NCBI RefSeq assembly: GCF_009725985.1
Contig: NZ_RCNR01000045.1
Location: 1-37,803 of the forward strand
DNA length: 37,803 bases
DNA from: Zobellia amurskyensis
GTDB lineage: Bacteria; Bacteroidota; Bacteroidia; Flavobacteriales; Flavobacteriaceae
Direction: 5' to 3'
Position numbers and translations under genes: made by a program. The first letter of the stretch is position 1. The number at the start of each line of letters is the position of its first letter. The notes beneath the pieces were generated by a model. That model was not told the origin of the DNA. It worked only from the letters and a program-made list of their open reading frames with translations, and did no database searches. This document shows, piece by piece, positions 1-8,054 of this stretch.

Positions 1-351
1 TTTTAATAACATGGCATCCGGATATTTTTGCCGGACTTCTTTAAATTTTCTTTCAGCATCCATTTTGTTTTGAAATCTTCCAACTCTTACTCTGTAAGTG
101 GGGGAGTCAAAATCTATTTTAGAAGGAAGGTCCGGGAAATCTTGCTCTACGTTAGCTTGAATATTTTGAGCTTTACTATAGGATCCAAAGCCTACTTGAA
201 TGCGATAATAATCCGAACTTTCATTCGAGGTCTTGTATATTTCGATTAAATCTGTGATTTTTTCGTCTTGTTCAATCTTGATTTGGCCTTGTTGAGCGTA
301 TCCAAATGTTAAAGACGCCATGGTGAAACTAAGTACAAAAATTGTCTTCAT
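1..351 (-). CDS. SPOR-domain secreted protein (3' end cut by window edge)
   Basis: Translating the minus strand from the ATG at 351-349 gives 117 open codons running off the left edge. Residues 1 to about 19 look like a signal peptide (MKTIFVLS start, ending near GYAQ). From about residue 48 there is a SPOR-like repeat: YYRIQVGFGSYSKAQ, then YRVRVGRFQNKMDAE, the pattern of two beta-alpha units with a small-residue turn. SPOR domains (PF05036) bind denuded peptidoglycan glycan strands, so the product is probably periplasmic or cell-wall associated. The gene is divergent from actA and shares a 235-base intergenic region with it. Its C-terminus and full domain content cannot be seen. Family call fairly sure; exact role unknown. 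Confidence 0.75.
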   Translation of the reverse strand, partial: MKTIFVLSFTMASLTFGYAQQGQIKIEQDEKITDLIEIYKTSNESSDYYRIQVGFGSYSKAQNIQANVEQDFPDLPSKIDFDSPTYRVRVGRFQNKMDAERKFKEVRQKYPDAMLLK

Positions 352-468
352 TGTAGTGAAATAATTGGGTTTTAATATTTTATATAAAAGTAGTTCATTC
401 GTAGGCAATGAACATAGTCACGCTTTATTTAGAATAATTATAAATTGAGAATTATAGATCCGTTAACA

Positions 469-499
469 TTTTCAAAATAAAGTCTATTGCGTATTTTTG
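469..499 (+). promoter_or_regulatory. Putative Bacteroidota promoter of the act-cox operon
   Basis: TATTTTTG at 492-499 matches the Bacteroidota -7 consensus TAnnTTTG. A weak -33 candidate (TTTTC, 469-473) lies 18 bases upstream. The box is 87 bases before the chosen actA start at 587. The -33 element departs from TTG, so this rests mainly on the -7 match. Confidence 0.45.
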
Positions 500-586
500 C
501 CTTCGATTTTGGCACTGATAAAAACAATATAAGTATTTCTATAAATGAAATTATCGTGCCAAGATGTCGATAGAAATAAGATTCAT

Positions 587-1957
587 ATGAAAAAGGTTCC
601 GTACCGCCATTCGATTTCTAAGGTTTTAGGTGTAACTCTATTTGTTTTCCTGTTATTTTCCATTTCTATATCTGCTCAAGACAGCGGTTCTACGGACGAA
701 GCTGCTACTGAAGCTGCGGGTTCTGGTGATGCAGCGGGAGATCCTGCAAAGGGTAAGGCGTTGTTTAATCAGAATTGTGCTGCTTGTCACTCTTTGACTC
801 GTAAGATGACAGGGCCGGCTTTAGCTAACGTGGAGACTAGGTTGTCAGATGATGAAGGCTTGGATCGTGATTGGTTGCACAGATGGATTAAAAACAGTCC
901 TGGTCTGATTGCTTCGGGAGATGCGTACGCCAACAAGGTGTATGCTGAATACAATCAGGCGGCAATGACTCCGTTCCCAACGTTGTCCGATGAGGATATT
1001 AATAATATTTTGGCCTATACGGCTGCAAAGCCAAAAACAGCTGCTCCGGCCGCTGCTGGTGCTGATGCTGCGGCAGGTGCTTCAGGGGGTTCTGGTTCTG
1101 GTGGTGTGTCTAATGAGATTGTGTTGGGTGCCTTGGTGCTTGTCTTTGGTCTTTTGGTTGTAATGTTGTTCTTGGTGAACAAAACGCTTAGAAGAATCGC
1201 GGAGGCCAACGGTGTTGTTTTGGAGAGTGAAGTTTCTGAAAAAAGACTGCCTTTGTGGAAAGCGTTTGCTAAGAATCAATTTTTGGTTTTGGTAACTGTT
1301 GTCTTCATGTTGTTGGGTAGTGCCTATTTTGCATATGGTTGGATGATGCAGGTTGGTGTTGATCAAGGATATCAGCCAATACAGCCAATTCATTATTCTC
1401 ACCGTATCCATGCAGGTGATAATAAGATAGAGTGTAGGTATTGTCACTCTTCTGCCAGGGTGTCAAAGACTTCAGGGATACCTTCTCTTAATGTATGTAT
1501 GAACTGTCATAAATCAATTTATCAAGTTGCTGATGAAACCTTGGAAGAAGGTAAGCGTGAGTATGGTGTTGATTATAACAAAGAGATTAAGAAATTGTAC
1601 GCAGCTGTTGGTTGGGACGAGGAAAATCAAAAATACACAGGAGAGAGTCAGCCGGTAGAATGGGTGCGTATTCATAACTTACCTGATTTTGCGTACTTCA
1701 ACCACTCTCAACATGTTAGTGTTGCGGGAATTGAATGTCAGCAGTGCCATGGTCCTGTAGAGGAGATGGAAATAATGTATCAGTATGCTCCTTTAACTAT
1801 GGGGTGGTGTGTTAATTGTCACCGTGATACAAATATTAAAGTAGAGGGTAACGCTTATTACGAAAAAATTCATACCGAACTTTCCAAGAAATATGGTGTT
1901 GAAAAATTGACGGCCGCACAAATGGGTGGGCTTGAATGTGGAAAGTGTCATTATTAA
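587..1957 (+). CDS. actA: Alternative complex III subunit ActA, hexaheme c-type cytochrome (monoheme + pentaheme)
   Basis: Electron-carrying subunit of alternative complex III, the quinol:cytochrome c/oxidase oxidoreductase. The ATG at 587 is chosen over an in-frame ATG at 545 because it starts a good signal peptide (MKKVPYRHS, then a hydrophobic stretch ending near ISAQ); the upstream 14 residues are polar. The 456-residue protein has six CxxCH heme sites: one at 64-68 and five in the C-terminal half at 283, 304, 384, 408 and 451. An Ala/Gly/Ser-rich linker (about 148-173) and two transmembrane helices (about 175-200 and 218-242) separate the single-heme domain from the pentaheme module. The last heme site sits at the extreme C-terminus (CGKCHY). 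First gene of the act operon, 34 bases before actB. Identification is strong from heme pattern and context. Confidence 0.93.
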   Translation: MKKVPYRHSISKVLGVTLFVFLLFSISISAQDSGSTDEAATEAAGSGDAAGDPAKGKALFNQNCAACHSLTRKMTGPALANVETRLSDDEGLDRDWLHRWIKNSPGLIASGDAYANKVYAEYNQAAMTPFPTLSDEDINNILAYTAAKPKTAAPAAAGADAAAGASGGSGSGGVSNEIVLGALVLVFGLLVVMLFLVNKTLRRIAEANGVVLESEVSEKRLPLWKAFAKNQFLVLVTVVFMLLGSAYFAYGWMMQVGVDQGYQPIQPIHYSHRIHAGDNKIECRYCHSSARVSKTSGIPSLNVCMNCHKSIYQVADETLEEGKREYGVDYNKEIKKLYAAVGWDEENQKYTGESQPVEWVRIHNLPDFAYFNHSQHVSVAGIECQQCHGPVEEMEIMYQYAPLTMGWCVNCHRDTNIKVEGNAYYEKIHTELSKKYGVEKLTAAQMGGLECGKCHY

Positions 1958-1991
1958 TCGAACAAGAAAGTAGCTAATTACATAAAAACGT

Positions 1992-4900
1992 ATGGCATCA
2001 AACAAAAAATATTGGAAAAACGAGGCGGAATTAAATCCGAACGATTCCATTGTTGAGACGCTAAGACAGAACGAATTTGTTGAGCAAATTCCAGTAGATG
2101 ATTTTTTGGGTGATAAGGAAAGTCTATCCGCTACATCTACTAATAGGAGAGATTTTCTCAAGTACGTTGGTTTTAGTACCGCGGCGGCTTCATTGGCTGC
2201 TTGTGAAGGACCTGTGCATAAATCTATTCCTTATGTTATTCAGCCTGAAAATATCGTTCCTGGTGTTGCAAATTACTATGCTACTACCATAGCAAATGGT
2301 TTTGACTTTGCGAGTATCCTTATAAAAACAAGGGAAGGTCGTCCTATTAAAGTTGAAAATAATAAAGATGCTAAAGTTGCAGGTTCTGCAAACGCAAGAG
2401 TTCAGGCATCTGTGCTTTCTTTATATGATAGTACTCGTTTACAGGGTCCTATGGCAAATGGAGAGCCTACTGAATGGTCTGTTTTAGATGCGGCGGTAAA
2501 AGCAAAATTTGGTAGTCTTAAGAATTCAGGTCAGCAAATTGCTTTATTGACTCAGACATATGCGAGTCCTTCTACGGAGAGATTGGTGAATGATTTGAAA
2601 GCTGAATATGGCAATGTGAATCACGTGGTGTACGATGCTATTTCGGAAGATGCTGCGGTTAGCGCTTTTGAGGCAAAATATGGTGAACGTGCATTAGCTG
2701 ATTACGATTTTGAAAAAGCTGAGCTTATAGTTTCTTTTGGTGCGGATTTCTTAGGAGATTGGCAAGGTGGTAGCTATGATGGTGGTTATGCTAAAGGTAG
2801 GGTTCCTAAAAATGGGAAAATGTCCCGTCACGTACAGTTTGAGGCGAACATGACCTTGAGTGGTGCTAATGCGGATAAGCGTGTGCCCTTAACGCCAATG
2901 CAGCAGAAAATAGCTTTGGCGCAGTTGTATGCTAAGCTAAATGGAACTAGTGTTGGTGGTGAGCTTTCTGAGAATGTTCAGAAAACTATAGATGATGTAG
3001 CTGCTCAAATTAGAAAAAATAAAAGTGGAGCCGTAGTTGTTACGGGTCTTGATGATATAAATGCCCAAACCGTTGTACTTGCTATTAACGAAATGTTGGG
3101 AAGTAAAGCTTTCGATGCTGCTTCACCTCGGTATGTTAGGCAAGGAAATGCTAAGGCGGTGCAGAAGTTGATTTCTGACATGAAGGCGGGCAAGGTTGGC
3201 GCGTTACTAGTTGATGGGGTTAACCCAATGTATACTTTACCTAATGCGGCAGATTTTAAAGAAGGTATTGAGAAAGTTGGTCTTTCGGTTGTGTTTTCTA
3301 ATAACTGGAACGAAACTGCTGAAGTTGCTCAGTATACGGCAGCTGCTAACCATTTCTTAGAATCTTGGGGTGATACTCAGATTAAGAAGGGGCAATACAG
3401 TTTAATGCAGCCTACTATTAAGGAACTTTTTGATACTAGACAATTTCAAACAGCGTTGTTGAAATGGTTGGGTAGTGATAAGACCTATTACGAGTACGTA
3501 AAAGAGACTTGGACTCAGTCAATTTTAACAGGCAACGATTGGAACAAGGCGCTTCATGATGGTGTGTATTCTGGAGCAGGTGTGAGCTTGGCTTCGGTTA
3601 ATGATGCTGATCCAGAGAATAGTGTTTCTTCTGAAAGTGACAAAGAAGTTGTTGGTGCTGATGTTGTTGAAGAGGTTGTTGTTCAGGCAGGGATTCCTAT
3701 TGCTACGGCAATTAATAGTTTAGTTAATGCTACAAGCGGTGGTGGTGTTGAGCTTACTTTGTATCCTAAAACGGGTATGGGAGCTGGACAGCAGGCAAAC
3801 AACCCTTGGTTGCAAGAGTTTCCTGATCCTATTACAAGAGTTTCCTGGGATAATTACGTTACAGTTTCCAAAGCAGATGCGGAACGTTTAGGTTTTATAA
3901 ACGAGCATGTGGCTAACGGAGGATTGGATGGTAGTTATGCTAATGTAACCGTGAATGGTGTTGTAGTTAACAACGTTCCGGTAATCATTCAGCCTGGTCA
4001 GGCTATTGGCTCTATCGGTCTTTCTTTCGGTTATGGAAGAAAGGTAGGTATGAAGACTGAGATGCAGACAGGTGTTAATGCATATCCTTTATATCAAGAC
4101 TTTAATAGCGTACAAGCTGCTACCATAGAGAAGGCTTCTGGAATGCATGAGTTTGCATGTATTCAGTTGCAAAAGACTTTAATGGGTAGGGGAGATATTA
4201 TTAAGGAGACTACCTTAGAGATATTCAATACTAGAGATCATTCTGAGTGGAATGAAGTACCGGTGGTTTCATTAGACCATCAAGAGGTACCTGCTACTTC
4301 TGTGGATTTATGGGATAGTTTTGATCGCACAATCGGTCATCACTTTAACATGTCAATAGACTTGAATGCCTGTACTGGTTGTGGTGCATGTGTTATTGCT
4401 TGTCACGCAGAGAACAATGTTCCTGTGGTAGGTAAGGAAGAAGTTAGAAAAAGTAGGGATATGCACTGGTTGCGTATCGATAGATATTATTCTTCGGAAA
4501 ATACTTTTGAGGGTGATAATGTCAAGAAGGATGAATTTGATGGTTTAACAGGAGATAAAGGTTCTTTAAGTGGTTTTGGTGAGTTGGAGCATCCGGCAGC
4601 TAATCCGCAAGTTGCTTTTCAACCTGTAATGTGTCAGCACTGTAATCATGCACCGTGTGAAACGGTTTGTCCTGTTGCTGCAACATCGCATAGCCGTCAA
4701 GGTCAGAATCATATGGCTTATAACCGTTGTGTTGGTACAAGATATTGTGCTAACAACTGTCCGTACAAAGTTCGTAGGTTTAACTGGTTCTTGTATAACA
4801 ACAATGACGAGTTTGATTACCACATGAACAATGACTTGGGCAAGATGGTATTGAATCCTGATGTAAATGTTCGTTCAAGAGGGGTTATAGAAAAATGTTC

Positions 4901-5156
4901 AATGTGTATTCAGATGACTCAAAAGTCTATCTTAGATGCTAAGAGAGATGGACGTCTTGTAAAAGATGAAGAGTTTCAAACAGCTTGTTCATCTGCATGT
5001 GGTACAGGGGCTATAATCTTTGGAGATGTCAATGATAAGGAAAGTGAAGTTTCCGAATTGGTAGAAAGTAACCGTATGTACCATTTGTTGGAGCATGTAG
5101 GAACTAAACCAAATGTGTTCTATCATGTTAAGGTTAGAAACACGAACGAAGCATAA
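1992..5156 (+). CDS. actB: Alternative complex III subunit ActB, molybdopterin-like plus Fe-S protein
   Basis: Iron-sulfur subunit of alternative complex III, 1054 residues. The N-terminus is an extended Tat signal: about 50 polar residues, then R52-R53-DFLK, a hydrophobic stretch and a lipobox-like LAAC at C71. This matches the extended-Tat family of MoCo/4Fe-4S proteins. Residues about 75-760 resemble a molybdopterin oxidoreductase domain, which in ActB proteins is known to lack the cofactor. The C-terminal domain carries four cysteine groups for Fe-S clusters: starting at C794 (CTGCGACVIAC), C881 (CQHC...CETVC), C913 (CVGTRYCANNC) and C969 (CSMC, with partners about 30 residues later). Known ActB proteins hold three 4Fe-4S and one 3Fe-4S clusters. 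Operon position between actA and actC supports the call. Confidence 0.95.
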   Translation: MASNKKYWKNEAELNPNDSIVETLRQNEFVEQIPVDDFLGDKESLSATSTNRRDFLKYVGFSTAAASLAACEGPVHKSIPYVIQPENIVPGVANYYATTIANGFDFASILIKTREGRPIKVENNKDAKVAGSANARVQASVLSLYDSTRLQGPMANGEPTEWSVLDAAVKAKFGSLKNSGQQIALLTQTYASPSTERLVNDLKAEYGNVNHVVYDAISEDAAVSAFEAKYGERALADYDFEKAELIVSFGADFLGDWQGGSYDGGYAKGRVPKNGKMSRHVQFEANMTLSGANADKRVPLTPMQQKIALAQLYAKLNGTSVGGELSENVQKTIDDVAAQIRKNKSGAVVVTGLDDINAQTVVLAINEMLGSKAFDAASPRYVRQGNAKAVQKLISDMKAGKVGALLVDGVNPMYTLPNAADFKEGIEKVGLSVVFSNNWNETAEVAQYTAAANHFLESWGDTQIKKGQYSLMQPTIKELFDTRQFQTALLKWLGSDKTYYEYVKETWTQSILTGNDWNKALHDGVYSGAGVSLASVNDADPENSVSSESDKEVVGADVVEEVVVQAGIPIATAINSLVNATSGGGVELTLYPKTGMGAGQQANNPWLQEFPDPITRVSWDNYVTVSKADAERLGFINEHVANGGLDGSYANVTVNGVVVNNVPVIIQPGQAIGSIGLSFGYGRKVGMKTEMQTGVNAYPLYQDFNSVQAATIEKASGMHEFACIQLQKTLMGRGDIIKETTLEIFNTRDHSEWNEVPVVSLDHQEVPATSVDLWDSFDRTIGHHFNMSIDLNACTGCGACVIACHAENNVPVVGKEEVRKSRDMHWLRIDRYYSSENTFEGDNVKKDEFDGLTGDKGSLSGFGELEHPAANPQVAFQPVMCQHCNHAPCETVCPVAATSHSRQGQNHMAYNRCVGTRYCANNCPYKVRRFNWFLYNNNDEFDYHMNNDLGKMVLNPDVNVRSRGVIEKCSMCIQMTQKSILDAKRDGRLVKDEEFQTACSSACGTGAIIFGDVNDKESEVSELVESNRMYHLLEHVGTKPNVFYHVKVRNTNEA

Positions 5157-5191
5157 AAGCATATTTAAGTAAACAACTATAATAGAATTAT

Positions 5192-6943
5192 ATGGCGTCG
5201 CATTACGAAGCACCTATACGAAAGCCCTTAGTTGTCGGGGATAAAGGCTACCACGATGTTAGTGTGGATATTGCCGCTCCGGTTGAGGGTAGGGCCAATA
5301 AACATTGGTGGATTGTGTTTTCCATTGCCTTAGTGGCATTTCTTTGGGGTGTTGGTTGTATTGTTTATACAGTCTCTACCGGTATTGGAACTTGGGGTTT
5401 GAACAAGACTGTTAACTGGGCTTGGGATATTACTAACTTTGTTTGGTGGGTAGGTATCGGTCACGCCGGTACTCTGATTTCCGCGGTACTTTTATTGTTT
5501 CGTCAGAAATGGAGAATGGCAATTAACCGTTCTGCAGAAGCCATGACCATCTTTTCTGTTATTCAGGCAGGTCTATTTCCAATTATTCACATGGGTCGTC
5601 CTTGGTTGGCGTACTGGGTGTTGCCAATTCCTAACCAATTTGGTTCGCTTTGGGTGAACTTCAACTCTCCGTTACTTTGGGATGTATTTGCAATTTCAAC
5701 CTATCTTTCGGTATCATTGGTTTTCTGGTGGACAGGTTTACTTCCTGATTTTGCAATGTTACGTGACAGGGCAATACTACCATTTCAAAAGAAGATATAC
5801 AGTCTTTTAAGTTTTGGATGGAGTGGTCGTGCAAAAGATTGGCAACGTTTTGAAGAGGTATCATTGGTATTGGCCGGTTTGGCAACACCACTTGTACTTT
5901 CTGTGCATACAATTGTATCTTTTGACTTTGCTACTTCGGTTATACCGGGATGGCATACAACTATATTTCCTCCATACTTTGTTGCAGGGGCTATTTTCTC
6001 TGGTTTTGCCATGGTGAATACGCTTTTGATTATCATGCGTAAAGTATGTCATTTAGAAGATTATATTACGGTACAACATATTGAATTAATGAACATCGTT
6101 ATCATGTTAACGGGGTCTATTGTAGGTTGTGCTTATATAACAGAATTGTTTATGGCTTGGTATTCAGGTGTGGAATATGAGCAATATGCATTCTTGAACA
6201 GAGCAACTGGACCTTACTGGTGGGCTTATTGGTCAATGATGACCTGTAATGTGTTCTCTCCGCAGTTCATGTGGTTCAAGAAATTGAGAACTAGTATTAT
6301 GTTTTCATTTGCAATTTCAATTGTAGTGAACATAGGAATGTGGTTTGAGCGTTTCGTAATTATTGTAACGTCATTACACAGAGATTATCTTCCATCTTCA
6401 TGGACAATGTTCTCGCCAACGTTTGTTGATATAGGTATATTTATTGGTACGATAGGATTCTTCTTTGTGTTGTTCCTGCTATACGCTAGAACATTCCCTG
6501 TAATCGCTCAGGCAGAGGTTAAATCTATATTGAAATCTTCTGGAAGTAAGTATAAGAAATTAAGGGATGCCGGTCAGCCATTGTACCAGATTACTAAACT
6601 AACTGCTACTGAAACTAAAGAAGAAGTTATTACTGATGATGTTTTGATGGGCGAGGTTGTTCCACAACAGGATACGAGTGAAAATGTATCTGCGCTTTTA
6701 AGTACTATCGGTAAATTTGATGCTACCAAAGAAACGGCTGATGATCTTAAGAAGATTAAAGGTGTTGGACCGCAAATGGAAGCTACTCTTAATGAAATTG
6801 GAATATTCACTTTTGCTCAAGTTGGCAGAATGACCAATAGAGAGTATGATTTACTTGATTCAATAACTGAATCATTCCCAGGTAGAGCACAAAGAGACGA
6901 TTGGGCCGGTCAGGCAAGATTATTAAATAATAAGAAACAATAG
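5192..6943 (+). CDS. actC: Alternative complex III subunit ActC, NrfD/PsrC-like quinol-binding membrane protein, with C-terminal HhH-like extension
   Basis: Polytopic membrane subunit of the NrfD/PsrC family, expected to hold the quinol site next to the ActB clusters. The 583-residue protein has about ten hydrophobic helices between residues 40 and 440, with a charged cytoplasmic tail after that. The tail (about 450-583) ends in a compact helix-hairpin-helix-like unit at 517-578: DDLKKIKGVGPQME, then GIFTFAQVGRMT, ending QARLL. This resembles the small domain appended to some NuoE and Bacteroidota ribosomal L21 proteins and is not part of the NrfD fold. The gene is followed after 2 bases by actD, implying translational coupling. 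The core function is well supported; the tail's role is unknown. Confidence 0.93.
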   Translation: MASHYEAPIRKPLVVGDKGYHDVSVDIAAPVEGRANKHWWIVFSIALVAFLWGVGCIVYTVSTGIGTWGLNKTVNWAWDITNFVWWVGIGHAGTLISAVLLLFRQKWRMAINRSAEAMTIFSVIQAGLFPIIHMGRPWLAYWVLPIPNQFGSLWVNFNSPLLWDVFAISTYLSVSLVFWWTGLLPDFAMLRDRAILPFQKKIYSLLSFGWSGRAKDWQRFEEVSLVLAGLATPLVLSVHTIVSFDFATSVIPGWHTTIFPPYFVAGAIFSGFAMVNTLLIIMRKVCHLEDYITVQHIELMNIVIMLTGSIVGCAYITELFMAWYSGVEYEQYAFLNRATGPYWWAYWSMMTCNVFSPQFMWFKKLRTSIMFSFAISIVVNIGMWFERFVIIVTSLHRDYLPSSWTMFSPTFVDIGIFIGTIGFFFVLFLLYARTFPVIAQAEVKSILKSSGSKYKKLRDAGQPLYQITKLTATETKEEVITDDVLMGEVVPQQDTSENVSALLSTIGKFDATKETADDLKKIKGVGPQMEATLNEIGIFTFAQVGRMTNREYDLLDSITESFPGRAQRDDWAGQARLLNNKKQ

Positions 6944-6945
6944 CT

Positions 6946-7476
6946 ATGGCATCTAAAGCGATACATGCATATTATGATGATGATGACGTGCTAATGCTTG
7001 CCGTTAAAAGGGTAAAGGCAGCCAAGCATCACATCGAAGAAGTATATTGTCCATTTCCTGTTCATGGTCTAGACAAAGCCATGGGTCTGGCACCTACACG
7101 TATTGCAATTACGTCGTTTATATACGGCTGTATTGGTCTTACTGTGGCTACAGTGATGATGAATTACATTATGATCGAGGATTGGCCTCAGGATATTGGT
7201 GGTAAACCAAGTTTCAGTTATATTGAGAATATGCCAGCGTTCGTGCCTATTATGTTCGAATTAACGGTTTTCTTTGCGGCTCACTTAATGGTGATAACAT
7301 TTTATATGAGAAGCCGTCTGTGGCCTTTTAAGGAAGCGGAGAATCCGGATGTACGTACAACCGACGACCATTTCTTAATGGAAATAGATATTCACGGTAA
7401 CGAGAAAGAATTGAAAGATCTGTTGTTGGATACAGGGGCAGTAGAGATAAATATAGTTGAAAAAAACAGTCATTAA
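6946..7476 (+). CDS. actD: Alternative complex III subunit ActD (DUF3341)
   Basis: Small membrane subunit of alternative complex III, 176 residues, DUF3341 family. The N-terminal soluble part (about 1-55) contains the family-typical stretch VYCPFPVHGLDKAMGL. Two transmembrane helices follow at about 60-82 and 100-122, then a short soluble tail. In this family the domain packs against ActC/ActF on the cytoplasmic side and carries no cofactor. The gene sits 2 bases after actC and 2 bases before actE, so the three are almost certainly made from one message. Confidence 0.92.
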   Translation: MASKAIHAYYDDDDVLMLAVKRVKAAKHHIEEVYCPFPVHGLDKAMGLAPTRIAITSFIYGCIGLTVATVMMNYIMIEDWPQDIGGKPSFSYIENMPAFVPIMFELTVFFAAHLMVITFYMRSRLWPFKEAENPDVRTTDDHFLMEIDIHGNEKELKDLLLDTGAVEINIVEKNSH

Positions 7477-7478
7477 AT

Positions 7479-8039
7479 ATGAACAGTTTTAGCAAAATAG
7501 GAATCGTTTTTGGGTTGCTACTGTGCGTTACGGCTTGTGCCGATAAGAACAGTCCCAACTATCAATATATGCCTAACATGTACGAGCCGGTAGGTTACGA
7601 GGCTTACGGAAAGGTAGATTTTCTTCCAAACGGTATGGAGGCAATGGTTCCGCCAGAAAATACCGTTTCTCGTGGATGGATTCCTTACGGTTATGAAAAT
7701 ACTCCGGAAGGAAAAGAATTAGCTAGAATTCAAAAGAGTCCTTTGGATTCTTTGAATATAGAAGAGGATTTGATTGTAGGTGCTCAGTTGTATACAATTT
7801 ACTGTGCTATTTGTCACGGTGATAAGGGTGATGGTCAGGGTACACTTGTGAAAAGAGAGAAGATTTTAGGAGTTCCAACTTATTCGGATGCAGCTAGAAA
7901 TATCACTGTGGGTACAGCTTATCATACCATTCATTACGGATTGAACTCTATGGGTTCGTATGCTTCTCAGATGAACACAAAGGAAATGTGGCAAGTTTCT
8001 GAGTACGTGATGAAATTGAAACAAGACTTAACGAAATAA
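7479..8039 (+). CDS. actE: Alternative complex III subunit ActE, monoheme cytochrome c lipoprotein
   Basis: Monoheme c-type cytochrome of alternative complex III, 186 residues. The signal peptide ends in a lipobox-like VTAC with C20 as the likely acylated residue, so the protein is probably membrane-tethered on the periplasmic side. The only CxxCH site is CAICH at 109-113, followed by GDKGDGQG as in class I cytochromes c. A methionine in the segment MGSYASQM (around 160-170) is the likely sixth ligand. Gene spacing is 2 bases from actD and 15 bases to actF. Function is clear from heme motif, lipobox and operon position. Confidence 0.92.
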   Translation: MNSFSKIGIVFGLLLCVTACADKNSPNYQYMPNMYEPVGYEAYGKVDFLPNGMEAMVPPENTVSRGWIPYGYENTPEGKELARIQKSPLDSLNIEEDLIVGAQLYTIYCAICHGDKGDGQGTLVKREKILGVPTYSDAARNITVGTAYHTIHYGLNSMGSYASQMNTKEMWQVSEYVMKLKQDLTK

Positions 8040-8054
8040 TACTTAGAAAGGGAT

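Noticed and set aside
28-249. Plus-strand open frame of 73 codons
   Set aside because: It is antisense to the SPOR-domain gene, whose minus-strand frame has a signal peptide and domain motifs.
545-586. Upstream in-frame ATG for actA at 545
   Set aside because: It would add 14 polar residues ahead of a good signal peptide; the ATG at 587 gives a normal n-region.
1082-1447. Minus-strand frames inside actA
   Set aside because: Low-complexity antisense shadows of the Ala/Gly linker and membrane helices, no protein-like features.
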